Shown piece after piece: positions 32,832-41,197 of a stretch of DNA of 41,374 nucleotides; within the stretch, counting starts at the first letter, position 1, and every line of letters begins with the position of its first letter. Below the pieces are notes generated by a model. It worked only from the letters and a program-made list of their open reading frames with translations. It was not told where the DNA came from and ran no database searches. Both the position numbers and the translations under genes were made by a program. Source of the stretch: CAZMVY01 sp964569765 (GTDB lineage: Bacteria > Planctomycetota > Phycisphaerae > UBA1845 > PWPN01); the NCBI GenBank assembly GCA_964569765.1, contig CAZMVY010000009.1, positions 1-41,374 of the forward strand. Reading direction: 5' to 3'.

Positions 32832-34721
32832 CTACCGCGCGCCGGACTCGCCCGTCTTCATGAGTCGTAAGGATCGGTTCCGGTCCCGGTCGTTGTAGTT
32901 CTGCGAGCGCGTCTCGCCCTCCGCCGTGACGTAGATGGCGCGGCGGTCGCCGACGACCGGGCATTCCTTCTCGCAGATCCCGCAGCCGATGCACAGCTCC
33001 GTGTCGATCTTCGGCAGCTTGAGTTGCACGTTGATCGCCGCCACGCTGCCCTTCTGCGGCAGCTTGGCAAACCTCGCGCCGCTGCGAAGCTCGCCCTCCT
33101 TGTCCGTCTCCCCGATCAGCAGCGTATCCGCGTCGTTCGCCAGGATGCGGTGGTTCTCGCTCGTGCCGTCGCGATGGATGATCTCGACGTGGTAGCTCGT
33201 TGTCGCATCCCCGCGGAACTGGTCGCGGCGGAACAGGCAGGGGCGCGGTACCAACTCGCCCGCGGCCGGATAATCGGCCAGCGTCACCGCCGTGTCCGTC
33301 GCCGAAAGCACCTGCTTCTTGCCGTCGCGGATGAGCAGTTGCCTGTACTCACAGTGGATCGCCTTGGGCGAAATCGGGCAGACCTCCTCGCAGACGACGC
33401 ACGGGATGTTCTTCGACCAGGGCAGGCAGCGGCCCATATCGTAGTGGGCCGTGCCGAGCTTGACCGGCCCGCGCCCGCCGAGGGCCTCGGGCAACGGCTC
33501 GAAACCGAGCTTCTGGGCCACCGTCAGCCGCTGGATCGCGCCGGTCGGGCAGACCTGTCCGCAGGCGGTGCAGTTGAGCTGGCAGTAGCCCATGCGGAAG
33601 TTCATCACCGGCGTCCAGACGCCCTCGACGCCCGACTCGAACCAGCCCGGCTGCAAGACGTTCGTCGGGCAGACGCGCACGCACTGCTCGCACTTCACGC
33701 AGCGTTTCAGAAACTCCTGTTCCTCCACGGAGCCGGGCGGGCGGACGACGCTCGACGAGAAGTCGCGCGTGCTCCTGCCGCTGGTCCTGGTGAACGGATA
33801 GAAGAGCAATCCCGCAAACGCCGCGATGGCCGCGCGGCGGGCCGGCACATCGGGGTTCGTCACCTCGTGTGATCGATCCGGCAGCATCGCGAACGTCAGA
33901 GCCCCGCTGCCGCAGTCCTCGATGCAGTTAAAGCAGACGAAGCACTCGCTCTTGCGGAGATTCGCGTGCGGGTCGCAGGCGCCCTCGCAGCTCTTCAGGC
34001 AGCCGTCGCAGTCCACGCACGTCGCCGGGTTACGCTCGATCCGCCAGAGCGAAAAGCGGCTCAGCACGCCGAACAACGCGCCGAGCGGGCAAAGCACCCG
34101 GCAGAAAAAGCGCGGGATCACGAGGTTCATCCCGACGAAGAAGAACAGCAGAAAGCCGATCACCCAGCCCAGTTGGTGGTACTTCGGCTCGCCGAAACCG
34201 GGCCACATGCCGAGGCCCTTCTGGATCGGCGCGGGCAGGTTCATCGCCGGCAGCACCGACGCTGTCACCGAGCGGTGGAACAGGCAGATCGGATCGAGCA
34301 GGCCGATCTGCAGCGTGCCGAAAACCCCCGCGACGAGCACGAACACGAGCACGTAGTACTTGATCGCGTAGATCCCGCGATAGCGGTTCGACTCGATCCG
34401 CTCCTTGACCTTCCGCCGGTTGAACACCCATCCGACGAAGTGATGCAGCGCGCCGTACGGGCAGATCCACCCGCAAAAGAAGCGGCCCAGAAAGAGCGTC
34501 GGAATCAGGATGACCAGCGACCACGCAAGGCCCTTGTACACAGTATGTGTCGTGATGGCCGTCGAGATCGCGATGAGCGGGTCGATCTCGAGGAACGTGC
34601 TCACCCAGCCGACGAGCGCGGGGTAGTCGTTCAGGTTCGCGAACGTAGTCATCAGGCAGAACGCCGCAAACAGCGCGAACATCAGAAGCTGGACGATGAT
34701 TCGTACGGTCGTTATACGCAT
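32832..34721 (-). CDS. NapH-like membrane polyferredoxin, about six 4Fe-4S motifs
   Basis: 629 residues. About four or five membrane helices occupy residues 5-28, 64-80, 118-140, 185-206 and 295-312. Two juxtamembrane CxxxCPxG motifs (C83-x3-C87-PYG and FFCRVLCPLG) are typical of NapH/NosR/RnfB-like membrane electron carriers. After them come six ferredoxin-type motifs: CVDCDGCLKSC, CFVCFNCIEDC, CVKCEQCVRVC, CTACGQVC, CVVCEEVC and CIGCGICEKEC. A beta-rich stretch (about 460-560) separates the last from the fifth. It should move electrons between the quinol pool and a periplasmic or cytoplasmic partner. It ends the DUF6599-DUF362 operon, the AT-rich inverted repeat lying in between. Weak ribosome site. 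Confidence 0.88.
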   Translation of the reverse strand: MRITTVRIIVQLLMFALFAAFCLMTTFANLNDYPALVGWVSTFLEIDPLIAISTAITTHTVYKGLAWSLVILIPTLFLGRFFCGWICPYGALHHFVGWVFNRRKVKERIESNRYRGIYAIKYYVLVFVLVAGVFGTLQIGLLDPICLFHRSVTASVLPAMNLPAPIQKGLGMWPGFGEPKYHQLGWVIGFLLFFFVGMNLVIPRFFCRVLCPLGALFGVLSRFSLWRIERNPATCVDCDGCLKSCEGACDPHANLRKSECFVCFNCIEDCGSGALTFAMLPDRSHEVTNPDVPARRAAIAAFAGLLFYPFTRTSGRSTRDFSSSVVRPPGSVEEQEFLKRCVKCEQCVRVCPTNVLQPGWFESGVEGVWTPVMNFRMGYCQLNCTACGQVCPTGAIQRLTVAQKLGFEPLPEALGGRGPVKLGTAHYDMGRCLPWSKNIPCVVCEEVCPISPKAIHCEYRQLLIRDGKKQVLSATDTAVTLADYPAAGELVPRPCLFRRDQFRGDATTSYHVEIIHRDGTSENHRILANDADTLLIGETDKEGELRSGARFAKLPQKGSVAAINVQLKLPKIDTELCIGCGICEKECPVVGDRRAIYVTAEGETRSQNYNDRDRNRSLRLMKTGESGAR

Positions 34722-34755
34722 ATCGTTGCGTTATTCCGCCAAGCAGCCCATTGTG

Positions 34756-34861
34756 GATTTTAGATTTTGGATTTTGGATTCTCGATTTCGGATCCCGGTT
34801 CCGCCATCGCAGTCCGCGCAGCGCGCTGCGACGACCAATCCAAAATCGAAAATCCAAAATC
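34756..34861. repeat. AT-rich long inverted repeat, MITE- or REP-like
   Basis: Two 25-base arms (34756-34780 and 34837-34861) are inverted copies with 23 of 25 positions matching, built from GATTTTGGATT units. They flank a 56-base GC-rich core that can itself fold (GCGCAGCGCGCTGCG, about 34817-34831). The element stands out from its GC-rich neighbours and ends two bases before the DUF362 stop codon. No transposase is present. It resembles dispersed intergenic elements of planctomycete genomes, from memory. Confidence 0.75.
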
Positions 34862-34862
34862 G

Positions 34863-36086
34863 CTACACTTCCCCCGCGTCCACCAGCTTGCCCTGATCCC
34901 GATACGTCTGCCAGTTCCGCTCGACGAGCCGCCCGGCAAGCCGCCCGAATTTCTCGTACGCCAGATCGAGATAGCGCAGCGCGCTCGCCTTCGCCCCCAG
35001 CAGGTTGTCGCAGCACCAGCCGTCGCAGGCCACCTGATCCACGCTCGCCACGATCGTCGGCCGGCCGAGCCTGCCGCCCAACGCAATGTCGCTCAGCCGC
35101 CCGCCCGTGGGGCCGTTGCTCAGCATCACGCGCGTTCCGTCCGCAATGATCAGCGTCGGACTCATCATCAGGCCCAGGTCGCTGATGATGTCGTGGATCG
35201 CCTGATGAAACTGGTTGCGTCGTCCGCCGAGCAGGCCGTACCAGTTCTTCATCGCCATCGACGCCGAGCACAGATTATGATTCTTGATCACGGGGATGCC
35301 GATCACCTTCGTCGCCTCGCGCAGCGGCTTCCAGAAGATGGGCCAGCGGCCGAGGGCCTCGCCTTTCGATGCATCCGGCGATCCGTCGCGGACAACCACC
35401 TCCGTATCCTGGGCGGCGGAGTGAATCATCACCTCAGCGCCTTCGGCCCGCGCGGCATCCCGGATGCCCGAACGGGCGAAACAGACCTCCGGCTCCTCGA
35501 TCGGGTTGTCGGCCACGATGACCCGCGATGCCCCCGCCTCGCGGCAGAGCCGAATGACCGCCCGCACTACGTCCGGGTTCGTCGTCGCGCCGAGTTTCGG
35601 CCCGCGGTCAAACCCGACGTTCGGCTTCAGCATCACCACATCGCCGCGATGAATGAACCGCTTCATGCCGTCGGCGCTCAGGCCCCCTACCGCCGCCCGG
35701 ACCATTCGCTCGACCGCGGCGGGGTCGGTCTCGAACGTCTCCGGCGAGCAGCGCGCATGGGCAAGCCGCGGCGCCACCGGATCGTATCCGACCCGGGCAA
35801 AGTAATCCGGCAGCCTGACCGGCGGCGGCAGTTGCAGCCCGGCGTCACCCCGACGGTCGTGCAGTGCCGCGAAGATCCCCGCCGCCGCGCCGGCCGCTAC
35901 GATCGTCGAGCCGCCGCGAACAAGCAGATCGCGCCGCGAGATCGCCCGCTCCCTCGACCCCGGTAGGTCGTGCACCGGGGCGGCCGTAGATTCGCGTGGA
36001 CCCGTGTCTTCGTGCGCCGGGCATTCCGGACGCAAGTCCTCGGCCGCGTCGGTGCGCGACTTATTGGTTGGCTGGTTGCTCGCCAC
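34863..36086 (-). CDS. DUF362 protein, Tat-exported
   Basis: 407 residues with a GTG start at 36086 that overlaps the upstream gene by 26 bases (translational coupling). A long N-region leads to ISRRDLLVRGGSTIVAAGAA (50-69), a Tat signal, so the protein is exported folded. The DUF362 core shows VVMLKPNVGFDRGP, ASRVIVADNP, VIGIPVIKNHN and SMAMKNWYGLLGGRRNQFH. The typical C-terminal ferredoxin cysteines of some DUF362 proteins are absent; CDGWCCDNLLG is the only cysteine cluster. The biochemical role of the family is unknown; association with Fe-S membrane proteins suggests a redox or ligand-transfer function. It follows DUF6599 and precedes the polyferredoxin. Confidence 0.85.
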   Translation of the reverse strand: MASNQPTNKSRTDAAEDLRPECPAHEDTGPRESTAAPVHDLPGSRERAISRRDLLVRGGSTIVAAGAAAGIFAALHDRRGDAGLQLPPPVRLPDYFARVGYDPVAPRLAHARCSPETFETDPAAVERMVRAAVGGLSADGMKRFIHRGDVVMLKPNVGFDRGPKLGATTNPDVVRAVIRLCREAGASRVIVADNPIEEPEVCFARSGIRDAARAEGAEVMIHSAAQDTEVVVRDGSPDASKGEALGRWPIFWKPLREATKVIGIPVIKNHNLCSASMAMKNWYGLLGGRRNQFHQAIHDIISDLGLMMSPTLIIADGTRVMLSNGPTGGRLSDIALGGRLGRPTIVASVDQVACDGWCCDNLLGAKASALRYLDLAYEKFGRLAGRLVERNWQTYRDQGKLVDAGEV

Positions 36087-37665
36087 CGTTACCCCCCGGC
36101 TCCTGCGAGCCGGATGATTCCTGCGCGGCCGCCGGCGGCGTGGGCGCCACCGACGAGATCGCCGCCATCGCCGCGTCGTCCAGTCCCTCGCAAAACGCCG
36201 TCGCTTCCTTCTCAGCCAGGGCCGCATCCGGGCATTCCGTCACGCCCGCAAAGAACGGCCCCTTGTAGAATGCGGCCTCGAACACACCGAGCGACTCGGA
36301 CACGAGCATCTCACCGCCCCCGATGGGCTTGCGGCTCAAGACCTTGTTGTACTTCCGGACCGCCTCTGCATACTGCTCGAACGTCACCCTGGCCGCCGCC
36401 GCGTCCGCCGTCCGCATGATGAAAAGCTGGTACGTCTTCTCGCCGGCGGAATACTCCGCAACGAACATCCCACGCAGGAAGCTGTATCCCAGCGCATCCG
36501 TCGCCTTGTAGCTCAAGGAGCCCTTCTTCTGGTTGTTCGCGGGAAAGGCCTTCTCGGCCCAGAACGGCCTGCCGTCGTCACGAATCGTTTTCTCCACGGC
36601 GGCGGCCACTTCCTCGGCGGCTGCGGCCGCGGCAGGCTGATCGGGTGGACCGAGCACGTTCACGTAGTACTTGCCCTTCCAGAAGAACACGCTCGCCCCG
36701 GACGTGTACCCCTCTCGGCCCAGCGCGCGGACGGAAGCGTCCGGGCTGCGCTCCAGGCGATAGACGCCGAACGCGTTGACCGGTTCTCCCATGTCGTACA
36801 CATAGACGTCGAAGGGCCAGCCCTTGTCCGTTTTCTGATACGTGCCGAACTCCAACTCCACAAACAGAAACCCCAGGAACATCCCCGCCTTGCCGTCGAT
36901 CTTCTCGTAGAGCGTGTCCTTGTCGAAGCGCTTGATCTCGTCGGGCGATGTCCAGCCCGCCCCGGCGAGCAACGGGAAATGCTCCGGATGTCTCCCGGCG
37001 CCGCCCTCGGCAGGCTTCGTGCCGGCAGCCGCAACGGGCGCGGGAGCCGCAGCCCCATAAGAAAGCTGAACCGCCGCCGCGCTCTTCGCCACATCGGCCG
37101 CAGCCCTGACGGCGTCGAGCCCGGCCGCCTCGATCTCCGTGTAGTAGCGCCCGCTCCAGAAGCCGATTCGCGCCCCGGCCGCCCAACCGCCGCGACCGAA
37201 CGCGCAAGGTCCGGCCCCTGACGGACGGCGCAGGCCCGTGACGGCGGCGGCATTCTGCGGAGAGCCCATGTCGTACACCGTAATGGTGGCCCGCGAATCG
37301 TCCGCGCCGATCGTCTGGAAACACCCGCGGTACGCCCGCACCAGCCCGTTGGAGCGAAGCACGTCGGCTCCGTCGCCCGCCCATGCCGACACGGCGTCGG
37401 GCTCTCCGGCTTCTACGGCCCCTACCGGTTTCCAGGGAGGAGGCAGGACCGGCATGATCTGTGCGCTACGGCGAGCCTCGCGCGGCTCGCCGGTCGTCTT
37501 CAGATACTTCGCATCGAGTTGAAAAAGCTTCCTGTCAGTCGGGCGAACCGTGTGCAGCAGCGCCACGACGAGGCCCGCCACCAGCAGGAGGATCACGACA
37601 CCAATCACCGTTTCCGCAACGGGCACGCTCTTGCGCGCGTAATGACGGGCAAAGAAGGTAGGCAT
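36061..37665 (-). CDS. DUF6599-like membrane-anchored protein with three related modules
   Basis: 534 residues. A single membrane helix (VIGVVILLLVAGLVVALL, about 20-38) anchors a periplasmic body. Two modules share a pattern: VYDMG-x-P-x-NA, a Gly-rich FGRGGW or LGREGY turn, then FWSGRYYTEI or FWKGKYYVNV (about 130-180 and 285-340). A third, more divergent copy covers about 405-490 (LFIMRTADAAAARVTFEQY, FYKGPFFAGVT). The tail is Gly/Pro/Gln-rich. The function of DUF6599 is not known to me. It is first in the operon, directly behind the promoter at 37779-37807, and overlaps the DUF362 gene. Confidence 0.7.
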   Translation of the reverse strand: MPTFFARHYARKSVPVAETVIGVVILLLVAGLVVALLHTVRPTDRKLFQLDAKYLKTTGEPREARRSAQIMPVLPPPWKPVGAVEAGEPDAVSAWAGDGADVLRSNGLVRAYRGCFQTIGADDSRATITVYDMGSPQNAAAVTGLRRPSGAGPCAFGRGGWAAGARIGFWSGRYYTEIEAAGLDAVRAAADVAKSAAAVQLSYGAAAPAPVAAAGTKPAEGGAGRHPEHFPLLAGAGWTSPDEIKRFDKDTLYEKIDGKAGMFLGFLFVELEFGTYQKTDKGWPFDVYVYDMGEPVNAFGVYRLERSPDASVRALGREGYTSGASVFFWKGKYYVNVLGPPDQPAAAAAAEEVAAAVEKTIRDDGRPFWAEKAFPANNQKKGSLSYKATDALGYSFLRGMFVAEYSAGEKTYQLFIMRTADAAAARVTFEQYAEAVRKYNKVLSRKPIGGGEMLVSESLGVFEAAFYKGPFFAGVTECPDAALAEKEATAFCEGLDDAAMAAISSVAPTPPAAAQESSGSQEPGGNGGEQPANQ

Positions 37666-37778
37666 GGGTACCTGATCTCTCCCGCAGCTCGATGGCCCGC
37701 CGGCCGCCGGGCAGATCCCCCGCTGTCGCTCCCGGAAAGCAACGCGCCCGCCGGAACGACGAGCGCCACCCCCGGGAG

Positions 37779-37807
37779 ATTATCCGAAGGCCACCACCCG
37801 GAGTCAA
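37779..37807 (-). promoter_or_regulatory. Strong promoter of the DUF6599-DUF362-polyferredoxin operon
   Basis: Minus-strand TTGACT (37807-37802), exactly 17 bases, GATAAT (37784-37779), five of six matches in each box. Start expected near 37772, giving a leader of about 107 bases to the ATG at 37665. The rest of 37666-37976 shows no gene. Confidence 0.65.
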
Positions 37808-37976
37808 CCGCACGGAAGAAAGTCAGTCCGCCGGTAACACGGATCGGACAACGCAATCACACCGCGACTGCGCAGGAACAGCGCTCCGCAAACCCCACCG
37901 CGGCGCGCCCGCCGCGCAGCACCTTCACGAGACCCAGGCGGGATAACCGTACCCCGCGATTGCAGGCAATGCAGCC

Positions 37977-38372
37977 TCAGGACTTTGCCGGTCTTGTCGT
38001 CGTCCCGGAGGTGGGGGCCGTCTCTCGAATCACCTCGATGCGGGTGGCAATCAGTTGGGGCGCGCCGCCCTCCTTAACACGCCGCCCGGTCGCTGTCACC
38101 TTCTCGCCCACACGAATGTCCTCCAGACGGGCGACCCGGCCGTTGATCAGAATCTCCGTCTGATCGGTGACAGTGCCGGTAATCGGCACTTCGGCCTGCT
38201 TTTCTGGATTGTACCACCGCATGGAAACCTGGTTGGCGCCCGGATCGATGGACTCGGCTACCCCTACGATCGTCTTATGTTCCGGCGTCGGGGTCTTCGG
38301 GCTGCACGCGCCACAGGCCAGCAACCCGGCCGCCACAACGATCCTCATGCCGACGCGAAGCGTTCGCCTCAT
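37977..38372 (-). CDS. Small OB-fold-like lipoprotein
   Basis: 131 residues from the ATG at 38372 (GGGAGG 8 bases upstream). A lipobox LLACGAC near residue 22 indicates a lipid anchor. The body has VGVAESIDPGANQVSMRWYN, then an I-x-I-NGRVARLEDIRVGEKV turn and a closing ATGR-strand-ATRIEV, a DUF5666-like small beta-barrel pattern. It is related to the divergently transcribed protein at 38517-38918. No function is known. Confidence 0.7.
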   Translation of the reverse strand: MRRTLRVGMRIVVAAGLLACGACSPKTPTPEHKTIVGVAESIDPGANQVSMRWYNPEKQAEVPITGTVTDQTEILINGRVARLEDIRVGEKVTATGRRVKEGGAPQLIATRIEVIRETAPTSGTTTRPAKS

Positions 38373-38480
38373 GCTTGTGCCTCCCGTGACTGTTCTGTCC
38401 GCCCGCTCGCAACGATGCCACCAGTGAAGCTCATACTCTACTCCTCCCGACGAACGAACGCAATGCCGCGTTCGCCCGGC

Positions 38481-38509
38481 TTGACGCCGCGTCATACGGG
38501 CAATACTGT
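38481..38509 (+). promoter_or_regulatory. Candidate promoter of the 38517 gene
   Basis: TTGACG (38481-38486) followed after 17 bases by TACTGT (38504-38509), or after 15 bases by AATACT (38502-38507). The start would fall within a few bases of the ATG at 38517, so a leaderless or very short-leader transcript is possible. Confidence 0.4.
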
Positions 38510-38516
38510 TTCGGAC

Positions 38517-38918
38517 ATGAGAAAGGATACGCAAACGCGTGTCGTGATCGCGGTTGTCGCGATCGCGGTCGTCATTGTGGTCGGATCGTTATACCGCAAG
38601 CGGCACCAAACGAACGTGTACCAGACACAGGGCACGATCACGGGCATCGACGTCGCGCGCCGACAGGCCTCCCTCGAATTCACCCACCCCAAGAGCGGGC
38701 AGCATTTCCAGCTCGCCGGCGAGGTGCCGGAGGATTGCCGGATCTCGATTGACGACAAACCGGCGACGCTGGCCGACCTGAAAGTCGGCGACACGGTGCG
38801 GGTGGAAGGGACCATCGACTCCAGCAAACGTGTGACGGCCAAGGCGATCTGGGCGATGCGCACGAGGCCGACGGCCACCGCCCCGACTACCGCCGGCCAG
38901 CCCGCGGGAGCCCCGTAG
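38517..38918 (+). CDS. Small membrane-anchored OB-fold-like protein, paralog of the divergent lipoprotein
   Basis: 133 residues. One N-terminal helix (VVIAVVAIAVVIVVGSLY, about 9-26) anchors a small beta domain: GTITGIDVARRQASLEFTHP, ISIDDKPATLADLKVGDTV, VEGTIDSSKRVTAKAIWAM. The pattern of strands and the PA-x-L-x-DL-x-VGD turn match the 37977-38372 lipoprotein (VARLEDIRVGEK). A Thr/Ala-rich tail follows. The next gene starts on the base after its stop, so the two are co-translated. Function unknown. Confidence 0.7.
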   Translation: MRKDTQTRVVIAVVAIAVVIVVGSLYRKRHQTNVYQTQGTITGIDVARRQASLEFTHPKSGQHFQLAGEVPEDCRISIDDKPATLADLKVGDTVRVEGTIDSSKRVTAKAIWAMRTRPTATAPTTAGQPAGAP

Positions 38919-40580
38919 GTGCGCGCAAAGGCCCCGCTCTGTTTGCCGCGTCCGAAGGGGCGCAACGCTTGGGCGCTTGCGTGCGGGGTCCTGTTGATCG
39001 CCGGCGGCATTGCCAACTTTCTTTCCCTCCTCGATCCGCACGCGTTGAACCTCTCCGGTGACGAGGCCTTCTACTGGGAATGGGCGCGGCGGCCGGCGCT
39101 CAGCTATTACGAGAAAGGACCGCTGATCGCCTGCATCATCGCCGCTTCGCGCGCAGGGCTCGCCGCATGGTCGGAGCGACTCGTGGGCAACGAGATGCTG
39201 GCCGTCCGCCTGCCGGCAATCGTGCTGTCAACCCTGACGGGCCTGGGGATCTACGTTCTGGCGTGCGACACCCTGCGAAGGCCGCAACTCGCCCTGGCGG
39301 CCGTGGCCCTGACCTTCACCATTCCGATCCTCGCCGCCGGTTCGATCCTCATGACCATAGACACGCCCTTCGCCTGCGCTTGGATATGGGCGCTGGTCCT
39401 CTTGAATCGCGGCGCCCGGGGCGACGGCATTGCCGCCTGGCTCGGTGCGGGCGTGCTCATCGCGGCAGGCATCCTCGCCAAGTACACGATGGTACTGATC
39501 TTCCCCGCGTTCGGCCTGTTTCTGCTCAGCGAGCCCCGGCTGCGCGCGCGGCTGAAGCGCCCTGGGCCGTACCTCGCGATGGTCGTGGGGCTCGTCGGGC
39601 TTGCGCCCGTTCTGGTGTGGAGCGCACGGCACGACTGGGTCAACTTCCGCCATGTCGCCGGGCAGGCCGGCGTGGCACACGGACCCTCGTTCCAGCCGAT
39701 GAACGTGGTTGCCTACATCGCGGGACAGGCCGCCGTGCTGGGCGGCGTGTGGTTCGTCGGAATGGTCTGGGCGCTGACCGACGTGTGGCGCCGCCCCTGC
39801 GACGAACCCGCGGAGGAACACGACGCGGCATCGGCTCGGCTCCTCGTCCTTGCAACGGCAGTCCCCTGGCTCGTGTTCCTCGCTTTCAGCCCGATCACGA
39901 AGATCCAGCCGAACTGGCCGGTCGTGGCTCTGCTGTCGGGCACGATCCTCCTGGCGTTGTGGCTGGGCCGGCGGCTGCGGCTGCCCACGCCAGCCGGGCG
40001 GGCCGGCGCCCGGGCGTTCATTGCAGCGGGCATCCTGCTGGGCGGCGGTCTCGTCGTCGTGATGCACCGCACGGACTGGCTCATGCCCGTATTCGCCCGG
40101 ATGGCCCGCAACGCCCCGCCGTGGGATTTGACGCCCGCGGCAAAGTACGACCCCACCGCAAGACTGCGCGGCTGGGCCGACCTCGGTCGTGCGGTCGGCG
40201 AGGTCCTCGCCCAGGAACACGCAGCCGGACGCCGGCCGTTCCTGCTGGCGGAGGATTACCAGCTTGCCGCCGAGATCGCGTTCTATACGCCCGGCGAACC
40301 AAGGGTTTACTCGGCGCAATCCGCGCTCGGCGGACGGATGAGCCAGTACGACATCTGGCCGAACCCGATTCGGAATCGGGGAGAATTCGTCGGCCGGCCG
40401 TGCATCTACGTCGGTTCGCTGCATCCGGTCCTGACGGGCGAGCAAGGGGGGGCGCCCGTGTTGACGGACCTTCGGCTCGCCCACCAGGTGCGCGGCTATC
40501 CCGTACGGATCTGGTCGATCTACACGAGCACGGCGTTTGCCGGCTTCCCGATCACGGCGTCGTCCGCACGGAAGTATTGA
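38919..40580 (+). CDS. GT39/ArnT-like membrane glycosyltransferase
   Basis: 553 residues with a GTG start immediately after the preceding stop (TAG-GTG). About ten to twelve membrane helices fill the first 380 residues. SGDEAFYWEWARRPALSYYEKGPL (acidic pair D48-E49 in the first periplasmic loop) is the metal-binding signature of the PMT/ArnT family, which transfers sugars from polyprenyl-phosphate donors to lipid A, proteins or glycolipids. The C-terminal part (about 400-550) is a periplasmic domain. Acceptor unknown; an lpxA-bearing genome makes lipid A modification possible. Convergent with the second Rrf2 gene. Confidence 0.85.
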   Translation: MRAKAPLCLPRPKGRNAWALACGVLLIAGGIANFLSLLDPHALNLSGDEAFYWEWARRPALSYYEKGPLIACIIAASRAGLAAWSERLVGNEMLAVRLPAIVLSTLTGLGIYVLACDTLRRPQLALAAVALTFTIPILAAGSILMTIDTPFACAWIWALVLLNRGARGDGIAAWLGAGVLIAAGILAKYTMVLIFPAFGLFLLSEPRLRARLKRPGPYLAMVVGLVGLAPVLVWSARHDWVNFRHVAGQAGVAHGPSFQPMNVVAYIAGQAAVLGGVWFVGMVWALTDVWRRPCDEPAEEHDAASARLLVLATAVPWLVFLAFSPITKIQPNWPVVALLSGTILLALWLGRRLRLPTPAGRAGARAFIAAGILLGGGLVVVMHRTDWLMPVFARMARNAPPWDLTPAAKYDPTARLRGWADLGRAVGEVLAQEHAAGRRPFLLAEDYQLAAEIAFYTPGEPRVYSAQSALGGRMSQYDIWPNPIRNRGEFVGRPCIYVGSLHPVLTGEQGGAPVLTDLRLAHQVRGYPVRIWSIYTSTAFAGFPITASSARKY

Positions 40581-40667
40581 CGCCCGCCGGCCGCAAGCGG
40601 CCCCATGCACGACGCAACCCGCCCGCGAGCCGGCGGAATCCCCTCGCATGCGAAATGCGCGCGGCCC

Positions 40668-41132
40668 TCAGATCCCCAGCCCGTCCGCAACCTCGGGGGC
40701 GAAGACCTCGCGGCTCGTCACCGGGGCGCCGGCGAAGACGCCTGCGAGCGTGGCGCAATCCATGAGGTGAGCGGCGAAGTTGCGGATCTCCAGCAGCACG
40801 CGCCGGAAGCGGCACACAGGCTCCTGGCTGCACCGGACGTAGTTCGGCACGGCGACGCAGGCGATCGGGGCCATGATCCCCTCGAAATGGCGGACCACCT
40901 GTCCCATCGTGATCTTCTCGGGACGCCGACTCAGCCGGTATCCCCCCTTCTTGCCCGAGACGCTCGTTACCCAGCCCTGCGCCTTGAGCTCCAGCATGAT
41001 ATGTTCGAGAAAACGCTTGGGAACGTCGTTGCGACGCGCCAGTTCACGGATCGGAATCGGCTGCCGGCCATAGTGCTCCACAAGCGTGAAGAGCGCCCGC
41101 AGCGCGTAGTCGGTCTTTTTCGACAGTCTCAT
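40668..41132 (-). CDS. Rrf2-family regulator, possibly CymR-like
   Basis: 154 residues from the ATG at 41132; an upstream in-frame start is ignored because family homology starts at MRLSKKTDYALRAL. Winged helix with the wing SGKKGGYRLSRRP and a cysteine loop C92-x8-C101-x5-C107 (VRCSQEPVC), suitable for an Fe-S cluster. It lies 65 bases downstream of a gamma-family Cys/Met PLP enzyme on the same strand. That recalls Rrf2 regulators of cysteine metabolism such as CymR or SufR types, an inference from neighbourhood. It differs clearly from the isc-linked Rrf2 protein at 4454. Confidence 0.85.
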   Translation of the reverse strand: MRLSKKTDYALRALFTLVEHYGRQPIPIRELARRNDVPKRFLEHIMLELKAQGWVTSVSGKKGGYRLSRRPEKITMGQVVRHFEGIMAPIACVAVPNYVRCSQEPVCRFRRVLLEIRNFAAHLMDCATLAGVFAGAPVTSREVFAPEVADGLGI

Positions 41133-41197
41133 GACTCTGCGGCCCCTTTCGGTCCCCGCCCGGCTGCGAATCGCAACCGGCGGCTCGCCCGGGCCTT

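Noticed and set aside
34751..35149. Open frames reading ILDFGFWILDF
   Set aside because: Translation of the GATTTTGGATT repeat running into antisense of DUF362; not a gene.
39228..40649. 473-codon minus-strand frame opposite the glycosyltransferase
   Set aside because: Shadow; the plus-strand product has membrane helices and the DE signature.
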